The position numbers were made by a program, and so were the translations under genes. A stretch of DNA of 64,000 nucleotides from Loktanella gaetbuli (GTDB lineage Bacteria > Pseudomonadota > Alphaproteobacteria > Rhodobacterales > Rhodobacteraceae): contig NZ_JAJATZ010000008.1 in assembly GCF_020531945.1 (NCBI RefSeq), positions 1-64,000 of the forward strand, read 5' to 3'. This document shows positions 1-8,373 of this stretch, one piece after another. Numbering within the stretch: position 1 is the first letter of the stretch; every line of letters begins with the position of its first letter. The notes under the pieces were generated by a model. The model saw only the letters and a list, made by a program, of their open reading frames with translations. It was not told the origin of the DNA and searched no databases.

Positions 1-93
1 GGAAGCGGAGCGGAAGCGGAGCGGAAGCGGAGCGGAAGCGGAGCGGAAGCGGAGCTGAAGCGGAGCTGAAGCGGAGCTGAAGCGGAGCTGAAG
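1..93. repeat. 11-bp tandem repeat array
   Basis: Eight complete 11-base units and a 5-base partial unit stand head to tail from the window edge. Units 1-5 (1-55) read GGAAGCGGAGC and units 6-8 (56-88) read TGAAGCGGAGC. The array may continue upstream of the window. Because 11 is not a multiple of 3, each unit shifts the reading frame. The T-variant units place TGA at 56, 67, 78 and 89, closing all three forward frames. The array abuts the conserved domain of a methyltransferase-like gene, whose frame it interrupts. Confidence 0.95.
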
Positions 94-327
94 ATTGACG
101 GCTTCTACCGCTGGTCGCGAAACCCGCAATACGTCGCCGACATGGGCATACTGCTCGGATGGGCGATCCTGTCCGCTGCTCCGTCTGCATGGATCATCGC
201 ATTAGGCGGCGTAGTTGCCTTCGCACTCGCCCCCTTCGCGGAGGAACCTTGGCTCGAAGATGTCTACGGTGCGCTTTACCGTAAATACCGCACCCGAGCT
301 CCACGTTTCTTTGGCATACCGAGATAA
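70..327 (+). pseudogene. Truncated isoprenylcysteine carboxyl methyltransferase-like fragment
   Basis: The frame encodes the C-terminal part of the ICMT/phospholipid methyltransferase-like membrane family. Visible are the SRNPQYV motif (115-135), a hydrophobic segment, the EEPWLE motif (about 241-258) and a YRKYRTRAPRFFG ending, which belong to the S-adenosylmethionine-binding C-terminal region of the family. Upstream the frame runs into the 11-bp repeat and meets TGA at 67-69, and no usable start lies before ATG 142. Only about 61-86 codons can be read, against roughly 150-200 for the family, so the N-terminal membrane helices are missing or out of frame. A decayed gene is most likely. A repeat-driven on/off gene is possible if the intact 5' end lies outside the window. 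Confidence 0.7.
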
Positions 328-476
328 CTATGGCTTCATCAACAGCGGACATACGGCCAATGTCGGCTTCGTCCGCATGCCGGACTTCCCCGGCCTCACC
401 GCGCATGCATCCTGACTGACCAATCTTCGGCCGCTGGCCCCGCGCGACAACGGTCAAAGCTGGCCACCCTCATCGC

Positions 477-504
477 AAAGGGGCGGCCAGATGGCCGCCC
501 CTTT
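477..504 (-). terminator. Hairpin terminator of glcB
   Basis: A perfect 12-bp stem (477-488 with 493-504) closes on an AGAT loop. It begins 7 bases beyond the glcB stop codon on the minus strand. The stem base is A/T-rich, but there is no long T tract, so termination strength is uncertain. Confidence 0.75.
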
Positions 505-510
505 GAAACT

Positions 511-2667
511 TCACTGCGCCTTGTATTCCAGACGGCGGGCATGCAGCACGGGTTCTGTGTAGCCCGATGGTTGCGTGCGGCCCTCGAACACCAGATCACA
601 CGCAGCCTTGAACGCGATGCCGTCGAATGACGGGGCCATCGGCGTGTACAACGGGTCACCCGCGTTCTGGCCGTCCACGACCTGCGCCATGCGTTTCATC
701 GTCTCCATCACCTGATCGCGGCTGACCACATCATGCCGTAGCCAGTTCGCGATATGCTGGGCCGAGATACGGCAGGTGGCGCGGTCCTCCATCAGGGCGA
801 CGTCGTTGATGTCGGGCACCTTCGAACAGCCGATGCCCTGATCGATCCAGCGCACCACGTAGCCAAGGATACCCTGCGCGTTGTTTTCAACCTCGCGCTG
901 GATCTGGTCGTCGGTCCAGCGACGATAGCTTGCGGTCGGAATGTCCAGCAGCGCCTCGACGTAGGCGCGTCTGCCACCCTTGCGCAGACGGTCCTGTACG
1001 GCGGCCACGTTCACCTTGTGGTAATGCAGCGCGTGCAGCGTCGCGGCGGTCGGGCTGGGCACCCATGCACAGTTCGCACCGGCCAGCGGGTGTTCGACCT
1101 TGGCATCCAGCATCGCGGCCATGTTGTCGGGGGCGGCCCACATGCCCTTGCCGATCTGTGCCTTGCCCGACAATCCGCATTCCAGACCGATATCGACGTT
1201 CTGGTTTTCGTAGGCGGTAATCCAGCCCTTGCGCTTGATGAAATCCTTGCGGCTGAACGGTCCCGCCTCCATCGAGGTGTGGATTTCGTCGCCGGTCCGG
1301 TCAAGGAACCCGGTGTTGATGAAACAGACCCGGTGCCGGGCGGCGCGAATACATTCCTTGAGGTTCACAGAGGTGCGGCGTTCCTCGTCCATGATCCCCA
1401 GCTTGACCGTGTGTTCGGGCAGGCCCAGCACCCGTTCGACATGGGCAAAGATATCGTTGGTGAATGCGACCTCTGCGGGGCCGTGCATTTTCGGCTTCAC
1501 CACGTAGACCGACCCGGTGGTCGAATTGCGAATGCCAGCGTCCTTTTTCAGATCATGCATCGCGATCAGGGTGGTGATCATCGCGTCCATCAGACCCTCG
1601 AACACCTCTGCGCCCTGCGCGTCCAGGATCGCGGGGTTGGTCATCAGATGGCCCACGTTGCGCACCAACAGCAGCGCGCGGCCCTTGAGCGTCAGGTCGC
1701 CGCCGTCCGCTGCGGTGAACATCTGATCGGCGTGCAACGCGCGGGTGATCGTCCGCCCGCCCTTGTCGAATGTTTCGGACAGATCGCCCTGCATCAGGCC
1801 CAGCCAGTTGCCATAGGCCAGCACCTTGTCCTCGGCGTCCACACAGGCAACCGAATCCTCGCAATCGACAATCGCGGACAGGGCCGATTCCAGCGCAACG
1901 TCAGCCAGCCCAGAGGCCGCGGTCTTGCCGATCGGATGGCTGCGATCAAAGACCAGTTTCACGTGCAGGCCGTTGTTGCGCAAAACGATCGCATCGGGGC
2001 TGTCGGGGTCACCCTGATAGCCTGCGAATTTTTCGGGCTGCATCAGCGGCGTGCCGTCGACCAGCAACGCGCCATCCGCGATCCGGTAGCTGGCGGCCCC
2101 CGCATGGCTGCCACCCTCGACCGGGAATACATCATCAAGGAACACGGCAGATCGTGACACAACACGCGCACCACGGCCTGCGTTATAGCCTCCGCCGACC
2201 GGGGCCGCGCCCATCGCATCGGTACCGTAGAACGCATCATAGAGGCTGCCCCAGCGCGCGTTCGCCGCGTTCAGCACGAAACGCGCATTGGTGACGGGCA
2301 CCACCAGCTGCGGGCCCGCCACGGTCGCGATTTCAGGGTCGGTATTGGTCGTCTGGATTTCGAAATCGTCCCCTTCGGGCACGAGATAGCCGATCTCTTG
2401 CAGAAACGCCTTATAGGCGACGGAGTCATGCGGCTGGCCTGCACGGGCCTGATGCCAATCGTCGATCTGGGTTTGCAGCGCGTCGCGCGTGGCAAGCAGT
2501 TCGCGGTTGCGCGGACCGAAATCATTGATCAGCGCTGCAAAACCATCCCAGAACGCGGATGCGTCGACGCCTGTGCCCGGCAGGGCGCGGTCCTCGACAA
2601 AGGCGGCAAAGACCTCTGATACCTGTAGGCCCGCGCGTTCCACCCGGCTCTCTGAACGATCTTTCAT
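511..2667 (-). CDS. glcB: Malate synthase G
   Basis: This enzyme condenses glyoxylate with acetyl-CoA to malate in the cytoplasm (glyoxylate/glycolate assimilation, EC 2.3.3.9). The 718 residues match the usual length of the monomeric G isoform, which is about 720. Visible family signatures include the active-site arginine in VRNVGHLM (about residue 336), the PKMHGPAEVAF block, the GIMDEERRTSVNLKE block and the catalytic aspartate in DRATCRISAQHIANWL (about residue 628). The ATG at 2667 is preceded by GGGGGACAGCAG, a good ribosome site. It stands alone with its own terminator. No isocitrate lyase or glycolate oxidase gene is nearby, so the source of its glyoxylate cannot be told from here. 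Confidence 0.97.
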   Translation of the reverse strand: MKDRSESRVERAGLQVSEVFAAFVEDRALPGTGVDASAFWDGFAALINDFGPRNRELLATRDALQTQIDDWHQARAGQPHDSVAYKAFLQEIGYLVPEGDDFEIQTTNTDPEIATVAGPQLVVPVTNARFVLNAANARWGSLYDAFYGTDAMGAAPVGGGYNAGRGARVVSRSAVFLDDVFPVEGGSHAGAASYRIADGALLVDGTPLMQPEKFAGYQGDPDSPDAIVLRNNGLHVKLVFDRSHPIGKTAASGLADVALESALSAIVDCEDSVACVDAEDKVLAYGNWLGLMQGDLSETFDKGGRTITRALHADQMFTAADGGDLTLKGRALLLVRNVGHLMTNPAILDAQGAEVFEGLMDAMITTLIAMHDLKKDAGIRNSTTGSVYVVKPKMHGPAEVAFTNDIFAHVERVLGLPEHTVKLGIMDEERRTSVNLKECIRAARHRVCFINTGFLDRTGDEIHTSMEAGPFSRKDFIKRKGWITAYENQNVDIGLECGLSGKAQIGKGMWAAPDNMAAMLDAKVEHPLAGANCAWVPSPTAATLHALHYHKVNVAAVQDRLRKGGRRAYVEALLDIPTASYRRWTDDQIQREVENNAQGILGYVVRWIDQGIGCSKVPDINDVALMEDRATCRISAQHIANWLRHDVVSRDQVMETMKRMAQVVDGQNAGDPLYTPMAPSFDGIAFKAACDLVFEGRTQPSGYTEPVLHARRLEYKAQ

Positions 2668-2737
2668 CTGCTGTCCCCCCGTTGATATGCATGGCGCGCC
2701 TGCGCGCGCGTCTGGCGCAACTTAGGCCAAACCGCGC

Positions 2738-2751
2738 GGGGGCAAACCCCC
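2738..2751 (-). terminator. Short G/C hairpin after the RND operon
   Basis: A 5-bp GGGGG/CCCCC stem with a CAAA loop lies 20 bases downstream of the RND permease stop, between it and glcB. There is no T tract, so it may be a weak terminator or chance. Confidence 0.3.
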
Positions 2752-2770
2752 AAAACGACAGTGCCGTGTG

Positions 2771-5700
2771 CTACTCGGCGGGCAGACCCTGCGGCACACG
2801 CCGCTGGGCGCGGCGTTCGCCCAGCATCAGCATCGCAGGGGTTACGACCAGCGTCAGGACGGTCGCGACCACCAGACCGCCCACGATGGCGGACGACAAT
2901 TCGGTCCACCACTGCGTTGACGGCGCGCCCAGCACGATTTCGCGGGTGAAAAAGTTAATGTTCATCCCGATCACCATGGGCATCAGGCCCAGCGCAGTGG
3001 TGATCGAGGTCAGGAACACCGGCCGCAGACGCTGTGCGCCGGTGCGCAACGCGGCCTCCAGTGGGGACTGGCCCGCCTTTTTCAGATCGTTGTAGGTATC
3101 GATCAAAACGATGTTGTTGTTCACCACGATCCCCGCCAGGGCGATGACACCAATGCCGCCCATGACGATCCCGAAGGGCCGCCCGGTGATCAGCAGCCCC
3201 AGCAACACACCCGCGATGGAAAAGATGATCGCGCTCATCACCACAAAGGCCTGATAGAAGTTGTTGAACTGGATGAGCAGGATCACGAACATCAGCAAAA
3301 TGGCCGTGGCGAATGCGCTTAGCAGGAATATCATGCTCTCGGCCTGATCCTCGGCCTCGCCGCCGAAACTGAATTCGACGCCCTCGGGCAGATCGGCGCT
3401 GTTCAGGCGGGCGGTCAATGCAGTGACCTGATCGTTGACCAGCACGCCGGGGGCCACGTTGGCCTCGATGGTCATCACACGCTTTTCGTCGATCCGGCGG
3501 ATGACCCCGGTGCGGTCCGTTGGGGCAAAGGTCACAAAGTTCGAGATCGGCACGAGACCGGATGTGGTCGGCACTCGCAGGCCCGCCAATTCCGCAAGTG
3601 ACCGTTCCTCGCGCGGGAAACGCACGCGGATATCCAGCGACCCGTCCACGTCATCGGGGCGGTAATCCGCAACCGTGATGCCTTGGGTCAGCAGCTGCAC
3701 CGCCTGCCCCAGCAGACTGACATCGGCCCCGAAACGTGCGGCCTCGGCCCGGTCCACGAGGATCGAAACCTCGACCCCCGGCACGGCACGGGTGTCGGTG
3801 ACATCGGTGAAACCGCCCATTTCTTCCATGATGTCGCGGATTTGCTGCACGGCTGCCGGTTGCAGGTCAGGGTTGCGCGACGTGATTTCGATATTCACGG
3901 GCTTGCCTGCGGCGGGGCCTTCGCTCTCGGTCTGGACCTGCACGTCGATGCCGGCGATATCGGCCACGCTGGCGCGGATATCCTCGCCGATCTGGGCCGC
4001 AGGACGGCGGGTGTCCCAAGGGGTCAGGTCCAGCTGGATAACACCAATCGTTTCTTCGTCACCCTGCCCCGCGCTCATCATCGAACGGGCGTAGATGCTG
4101 GCGATTTCCTCGTAATCCACCAGACGATCCTCGACCGCGCGCACCAGTGCGTCGCGTTCAAAGATCGAGAAATTGTCGCGTGCACGGATCTGGACCTGCA
4201 TGAAATCTGGTTCCACCGAAGGAAAGAACGTCACCCCGCGCCCGAACTGACCGTACAGCCCGAAACCGCCCAGCAGCAGCGCGACCGCCAGCAACAGCGT
4301 CGCACCTGGCCGCAGGATCGCCCATTCCAGAACGCGCACATATAGACCCGTCAGACCGCCGATATCGCGCGGATCACCCAGTTCGGCTGCGTGCAATGCC
4401 GCCTTGGCCTTGGCCGTCTGCGGCTGGCGTTTGCCGATCAGCCCGCCAACCACGGGGATGAACACCAGCGCCATGAACAATGACGCCGAGAGTGTCAGGA
4501 TCACGGTGATCGGCATGAATTTCATGAACTCACCGACCATCCCCGACCAGAACAGCAAGGGAAAGAAAACGCATAGCGTCGTCGCCGTGGACGCAAGTAT
4601 CGGCCAGGCCATACGTTTCGCGGCAAAGGCATAGGCCTCTTTGGCGGGTGCGCCCTCTTGCAGTTTGCGGTCGGCCAGTTCGGTCGTGACGATCGCGCCG
4701 TCCACGAGCATGCCCACCACCAGGATCAGCGAGAACAGCACCACGATGTTCATGGTGAACCCGAACGCCCACAGCGCGATCACACCCACCAGAAATGCGC
4801 CGGGGATCGACAGGCCAACCAGCACGGATGACCGGAACCCAAGCGCCAGCACGATGACGATCATCACCAGGATCACGGCGGCGATCACGTTCGCCTCGAG
4901 GTCGCTAAGCAGGTCCTTGACCTGTTTGGACTGATCCTGAAGGTAGGTGACGTTGACGCTGTCGGGCCAGTCGACGCGCATTTCCTCTACCGTGGCTTTG
5001 ACCTCATCGACAGTCTCGATGATGTTGGCTCCCGAACGTTTGGTGATTTCCAGCGCCAGCGCGGGCTGCCCGTTGATGCGGGCGAATGAATCGGGGTCCT
5101 CGAACGTGCGGCGGATGGTGGCCACGTCGCCAAAGGTCACGACCGCGTCGCCGCGCACCTTGACCGGCATCGCCATCACGTCCTCGAGGTCCTCGATCAG
5201 GCCCGGCACCTTGAGGACGATGCGCCCCGAACCGGTTTCGATCGCGCCTGCCGCGACCAGCCGATTGTTGCGCTGAATCTGCCCGATCAGTTCATCGAAC
5301 GAAAGGTTATAGGTCTGGAACACCGTGGGGTCGATCAGGACCTCCAGGAATTCGAAACGCTGGCCACCGATATCGGCCTCCAACACGCCGGACAGACCTT
5401 CCAATTCGGTTTGCAGGTCCTCTGCGATGCTGTTCAGCGTGCGTTCCGGCACCGGACCGGACAACACTGCCGTGATGATCGGGAACAGGGCCGTGTTGAT
5501 CTCGGTGATGATGATGTCATTCGCGTCATCGGGCAATTCGCCCTGCGCGCGGTCGGCGGCCTCGCGAACCTTGTCCAGCGCCTCCTGGTTGTCGCCACCG
5601 GCGGTGAATTCCAGCTGGATGCTGGCAAAGCCTTCGGTTGCGTCCGACTTCATGCTGTCGAGTCCGGTGATCGAGGCGAATTCCGTTTCCATCGGTTCCA

Positions 5701-5893
5701 GCAGCAGGCGTTCGGCGTCGCCCGGACTGATGCCGTCCAGCCCCGTGGACACATAGAACAGCGGCAGCGGAATTTCCGGGTTGGCCTCCTTTGGGATCGC
5801 CGTATAGGCGTAGGCCCCGATCCCCATGATCATCAACAGCGCCAGGACGATGACCCGCGACCGCGAAAATGCTGCGTCAATGATGGCGTTCAT
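2771..5893 (-). CDS. RND family efflux transporter, inner-membrane permease
   Basis: This is an AcrB-type proton-driven exporter subunit of 1040 residues, the normal length. One N-terminal helix, a large periplasmic porter domain, a block of helices around residues 335-540 and a second half with the same plan are visible. The transmembrane-helix-4 motif reads GMLVDGAIVTTE, so the second of the two acidic residues of AcrB (DD) is Gly, as in some other RND subfamilies. The start overlaps the adaptor gene by 4 bases (ATGA), so the two are translationally coupled. Export of hydrophobic compounds is likely, but the substrate cannot be inferred. No outer-membrane channel gene is in the window. Confidence 0.93.
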   Translation of the reverse strand: MNAIIDAAFSRSRVIVLALLMIMGIGAYAYTAIPKEANPEIPLPLFYVSTGLDGISPGDAERLLLEPMETEFASITGLDSMKSDATEGFASIQLEFTAGGDNQEALDKVREAADRAQGELPDDANDIIITEINTALFPIITAVLSGPVPERTLNSIAEDLQTELEGLSGVLEADIGGQRFEFLEVLIDPTVFQTYNLSFDELIGQIQRNNRLVAAGAIETGSGRIVLKVPGLIEDLEDVMAMPVKVRGDAVVTFGDVATIRRTFEDPDSFARINGQPALALEITKRSGANIIETVDEVKATVEEMRVDWPDSVNVTYLQDQSKQVKDLLSDLEANVIAAVILVMIVIVLALGFRSSVLVGLSIPGAFLVGVIALWAFGFTMNIVVLFSLILVVGMLVDGAIVTTELADRKLQEGAPAKEAYAFAAKRMAWPILASTATTLCVFFPLLFWSGMVGEFMKFMPITVILTLSASLFMALVFIPVVGGLIGKRQPQTAKAKAALHAAELGDPRDIGGLTGLYVRVLEWAILRPGATLLLAVALLLGGFGLYGQFGRGVTFFPSVEPDFMQVQIRARDNFSIFERDALVRAVEDRLVDYEEIASIYARSMMSAGQGDEETIGVIQLDLTPWDTRRPAAQIGEDIRASVADIAGIDVQVQTESEGPAAGKPVNIEITSRNPDLQPAAVQQIRDIMEEMGGFTDVTDTRAVPGVEVSILVDRAEAARFGADVSLLGQAVQLLTQGITVADYRPDDVDGSLDIRVRFPREERSLAELAGLRVPTTSGLVPISNFVTFAPTDRTGVIRRIDEKRVMTIEANVAPGVLVNDQVTALTARLNSADLPEGVEFSFGGEAEDQAESMIFLLSAFATAILLMFVILLIQFNNFYQAFVVMSAIIFSIAGVLLGLLITGRPFGIVMGGIGVIALAGIVVNNNIVLIDTYNDLKKAGQSPLEAALRTGAQRLRPVFLTSITTALGLMPMVIGMNINFFTREIVLGAPSTQWWTELSSAIVGGLVVATVLTLVVTPAMLMLGERRAQRRVPQGLPAE

Positions 5894-7044
5894 TTGGTGA
5901 TGTCCTGTTCACTGGGGATCACTGTTTCACCTGCGTTGACGAACCCCTGACCGACAGTGATGACGGCGGCATCATCCGGCAGACCTGTCACCCAGATTCC
6001 GTCGATCTGCGCACTGACCACCTCGATGGGATAGAACGCGACAGTATCATCTTCGGCCACGGTTTTCACCCCCAAGGTGCCATCGGTATCCAGCGACACG
6101 ACCGAGGCCGACAGGAAATGCGCCGTGACATCGCCTGTGGGGATACTGACTTCGGCGGAAATACCCGCGGGAATGGCACCGTCATCATTCGCGATTTCGA
6201 CTTCGGCCAGAAAGGTACGTGTTTCAGCCGCAGCCGAGGTGCCGACAAAGGTCAATGTGCCTTCGCGTTCTTCACCGGTGATGAAACGCACGGTGGCCGA
6301 TTGCCCGACGGTCAGGCGGGTCAGAGACTGTTGCGGCACCTGAATGGCGACGGTCAGCGGCCTGATATCGACCAGACGGCCAACGGCTGTTCCGGCCGTG
6401 ACGAATTCACCGGCATCCAGATCCAGCGTTTCGATTCGCCCGTCAAAGGGGGCAGTGATCGCCAGCGCATTCGCGGCCTGTTCGGCGGCGGTGACCTGCG
6501 CCTGTGCTGCCGCAAGTGCGGCACGCGCATCCGTGACCCGGTCGGTCGTCGCCACGCCGCGATCCAGCAACTGCTGTGCGTTGTCGAATTCGCGCTGCGC
6601 ACTGGCCAGCTGTTCGGCGGCGCGGTTGGTGTCGGCGTCACTGTTGGACGGGTCGAACCGGGCGATCACGTCACCGGCGGATACGTCCTGACCCTTGCGG
6701 ACCAGTACCTCGGCGATATCGCCAGAGGTTTCGGCGACCAGCATCGTGTCACGGTCGGGCAATGCCTGACCTTCGGCCTGAAAGAACTGAGTCACCGTTT
6801 CCGCCACGGATGGCGTGACGGCAACGGCGACGGGTTCAGGGGTCGTACGCCTGACCACCGGCTCTGGATCTTCGGAGGGGACCACGAAACCGCTGCCCAT
6901 CCAGCCCACGATCAGCACGACGAACAGGCCCGCGATCCATGTGGATTTCGAGGCTCCCTTGTCGTCGGAAAAACGCAGACTGCGACGGGGCTCTGCCGCG
7001 CTGTCTGGCTGTGGTGCTGCGGATTGTGCCTGTGGCTTGGTCAT
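5890..7044 (-). CDS. RND efflux periplasmic adaptor (membrane fusion protein, HlyD/AcrA type)
   Basis: The 384-residue protein is the periplasmic adaptor linking the RND permease to an outer-membrane channel. The N-terminal 30 residues are polar, then one transmembrane segment (WIAGLFVVLIVGWMGSGFVV, about residues 36-55) anchors it. The lipoyl-like half motifs follow (VAETSGDIAEVLVRKGQDVSAGDVIARFDP and AITAPFDGRIETLDLDAGEFV in spaced blocks), flanking a short Ala/Gln-rich coiled-coil hairpin (about 150-195), then beta-barrel domains. It uses a membrane anchor rather than a lipoprotein Cys. It is the first gene of the pump operon and is divergent from the lyxose isomerase gene. Confidence 0.92.
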   Translation of the reverse strand: MTKPQAQSAAPQPDSAAEPRRSLRFSDDKGASKSTWIAGLFVVLIVGWMGSGFVVPSEDPEPVVRRTTPEPVAVAVTPSVAETVTQFFQAEGQALPDRDTMLVAETSGDIAEVLVRKGQDVSAGDVIARFDPSNSDADTNRAAEQLASAQREFDNAQQLLDRGVATTDRVTDARAALAAAQAQVTAAEQAANALAITAPFDGRIETLDLDAGEFVTAGTAVGRLVDIRPLTVAIQVPQQSLTRLTVGQSATVRFITGEEREGTLTFVGTSAAAETRTFLAEVEIANDDGAIPAGISAEVSIPTGDVTAHFLSASVVSLDTDGTLGVKTVAEDDTVAFYPIEVVSAQIDGIWVTGLPDDAAVITVGQGFVNAGETVIPSEQDITK

Positions 7045-7181
7045 CGAATGGGTCTCCGCTGCGCCAAACGCGCAGATTTGGGCCTATTTGGGGTGCAAGG
7101 CAGGGGTGAAGCAAGCCCAGAGCCCCAAATTACCCTGCTACGCCGCGCACATAGAGATGTCAGTCGCGCACAGATCACGAT

Positions 7182-7214
7182 TTGCACAACTTTGCGGCCA
7201 ATTGAATTGCGCAA
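7182..7214. promoter_or_regulatory. Two TTGCrCAA palindromes in a divergent promoter
   Basis: TTGCACAA (7182-7189) and TTGCGCAA (7207-7214) lie 25 bases apart, start to start, in the 214-base gap between the divergent RND adaptor and lyxose isomerase genes. The second is a perfect 8-base palindrome and the first differs by one base. They could be paired operator half-sites or core promoter elements, but no regulator gene is adjacent. This is an inference from symmetry only. Confidence 0.3.
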
Positions 7215-7258
7215 CGGCCACGCCTAGGGTGACACGGCGCATTGCGGGGGGAAATACG

Positions 7259-7945
7259 ATGAAACGGTCCAGAATCAACGACATCATGGCAGCTGCGGAT
7301 GACATGATCCGGCAGTATGGTTTTGTCCTGCCCCCCTTTGCCTATTGGACTCCGGACACATTCAAGGCACGGGCACAGGACGCCGCCCATGTGATCGATG
7401 CGCGTTGCGGCTGGGACATTACCGACTACGGACGTGGCCGATTTGACGACATGGGACTGTTTCTGTTCACCCTGCGCAACGGTCTGCTGTCAGACCTGCA
7501 AGGCGGTGGCGGCATGTGCTATGCTGAAAAACTGCTGATCTCGCGGCAGGATCAGCTGTCACCGATGCACACCCACATCATCAAGGCCGAGGACATCATC
7601 AACCGTGGAGGGGCCACGCTGGTTGTGAAACTCTACGGGTCCGACGATCAGGGCGGCTTTGCCGAGGATCGCGGCGGTGTGGTCATGTGCGACGGGATCG
7701 CGCGGCCCTATGCACCGGGTGAAAAACTGCGTCTTGCGCCGGGCGAAAGCGTGACACTGCGCCCCGGAGACTGGCACGCGTTCTGGGGCGAAGGCGGCGA
7801 CGTCCTGATCGGCGAGGTCAGCACCGTCAACGACGATGAGACCGACAACGTGTTTCAGGCACCGCTGGGCCGGTTCGCCCAGATCGAAGAAGACACCGAC
7901 CCCACCCATCTGCTGGTCAGCGACTACCCGGTCTGGCTGTCCTGA
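7259..7945 (+). CDS. D-lyxose isomerase family protein (cupin sugar isomerase)
   Basis: The 228 residues match the D-lyxose ketol-isomerase family (D-lyxose to D-xylulose; some members also convert D-mannose to D-fructose) in length and in the opening MKRSRIND. The cupin metal site is visible as the PMHTHIIKAEDI block, with two His and a Glu, and a second block WHAFWGEGGDVLIGEVSTVNDD. ATG 7259 follows GGGGGGAAATAC, a strong ribosome site; a longer in-frame reading upstream lacks this support. The enzyme is expected in the cytoplasm. It stands alone, divergent from the RND pump, without a transporter or kinase, so its physiological sugar is unclear. Confidence 0.85.
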   Translation: MKRSRINDIMAAADDMIRQYGFVLPPFAYWTPDTFKARAQDAAHVIDARCGWDITDYGRGRFDDMGLFLFTLRNGLLSDLQGGGGMCYAEKLLISRQDQLSPMHTHIIKAEDIINRGGATLVVKLYGSDDQGGFAEDRGGVVMCDGIARPYAPGEKLRLAPGESVTLRPGDWHAFWGEGGDVLIGEVSTVNDDETDNVFQAPLGRFAQIEEDTDPTHLLVSDYPVWLS

Positions 7946-8025
7946 CCCAGGCACCGCGCGCATGGCCAGGCTGTCGGTGCGGCATCGCCAGCGATGACAG
8001 ACCAAACTCCCGACGGCGCTAGATC

Positions 8026-8046
8026 GATTCACGAAGTTGACGTGAA
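8026..8046. promoter_or_regulatory. ATTCACG-N7-CGTGAAT inverted repeat
   Basis: Perfect 7-base arms (8026-8032 and 8040-8046) are separated by 7 bases. The 14-base centre-to-centre spacing suits a dimeric regulator. It lies 330 bases upstream of urtA and just downstream of the lyxose isomerase gene. The regulator is unknown. Confidence 0.4.
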
Positions 8047-8056
8047 TTTCGCCACG

Positions 8057-8096
8057 GCACGCAGTTCACATCGGCGTTATGCTTCGAGAACTGCGT
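8057..8096. other. 10-bp inverted repeat with 20-base loop
   Basis: CACGCAGTTC (8057-8066) and GAACTGCGTG (8087-8096) are exact reverse complements around a 20-base loop. It may be a terminator-like or processed RNA structure after the lyxose isomerase gene (AAAA follows on the plus strand, not T), or a two-site operator. No function is assigned. Confidence 0.45.
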
Positions 8097-8373
8097 GAAA
8101 ATGCGGCATGCGACGTCTGCCTTGCGCGGAAAAAAGGCACCCCCGACCACCTGACGGCCAAGCTGTGAAAAAATCTGGCGCCGATGCTGCAGCTGCGAAC
8201 AGGTTACACAGTGCCATCTCGGCACCATCGCCGCGCGGCGGGCTAACCCTGGCAGATCAAGCCCCACCACGCGACGACCACAACATCACTGCTGCGCGTC
8301 CTGCATAATCGGCACCGCGTTTTCACGAAAGCATTTTTCGTCCGGGACAAGCAGCGGAACATGGGGACTGAAC

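Larger units (their letters stand above)
7946..8373. other. Gap of 428 bases before urtA with inverted repeats
   Basis: No convincing gene was found here. It contains two symmetrical elements (listed separately at 8026-8046 and 8057-8096) and the urtA leader. A GGCAC at 8311 resembles half of a sigma-54 promoter but lacks the GC element at the required spacing. The urtA ribosome site (GGGG about 11 bases before ATG 8374) closes the gap. Confidence 0.7.

Noticed and set aside
1..93. Repeat array considered as a CRISPR
   Set aside because: The units are contiguous 11-mers with no spacers.
754..2157. 467-codon open frame on the plus strand opposite glcB
   Set aside because: It is exactly antisense to a clear malate synthase, has no ribosome site and shows the His/Gly/Arg-rich composition of a GC-rich shadow frame.
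2690..2720. GCGCGC-rich stretch upstream of glcB as a regulatory site
   Set aside because: Short alternating GC runs are expected by chance at this base composition and show no clear symmetry with defined arms.
8311..8325. Possible sigma-54 promoter before urtA
   Set aside because: GGCAC is present but the downstream GC element is missing at the required spacing.
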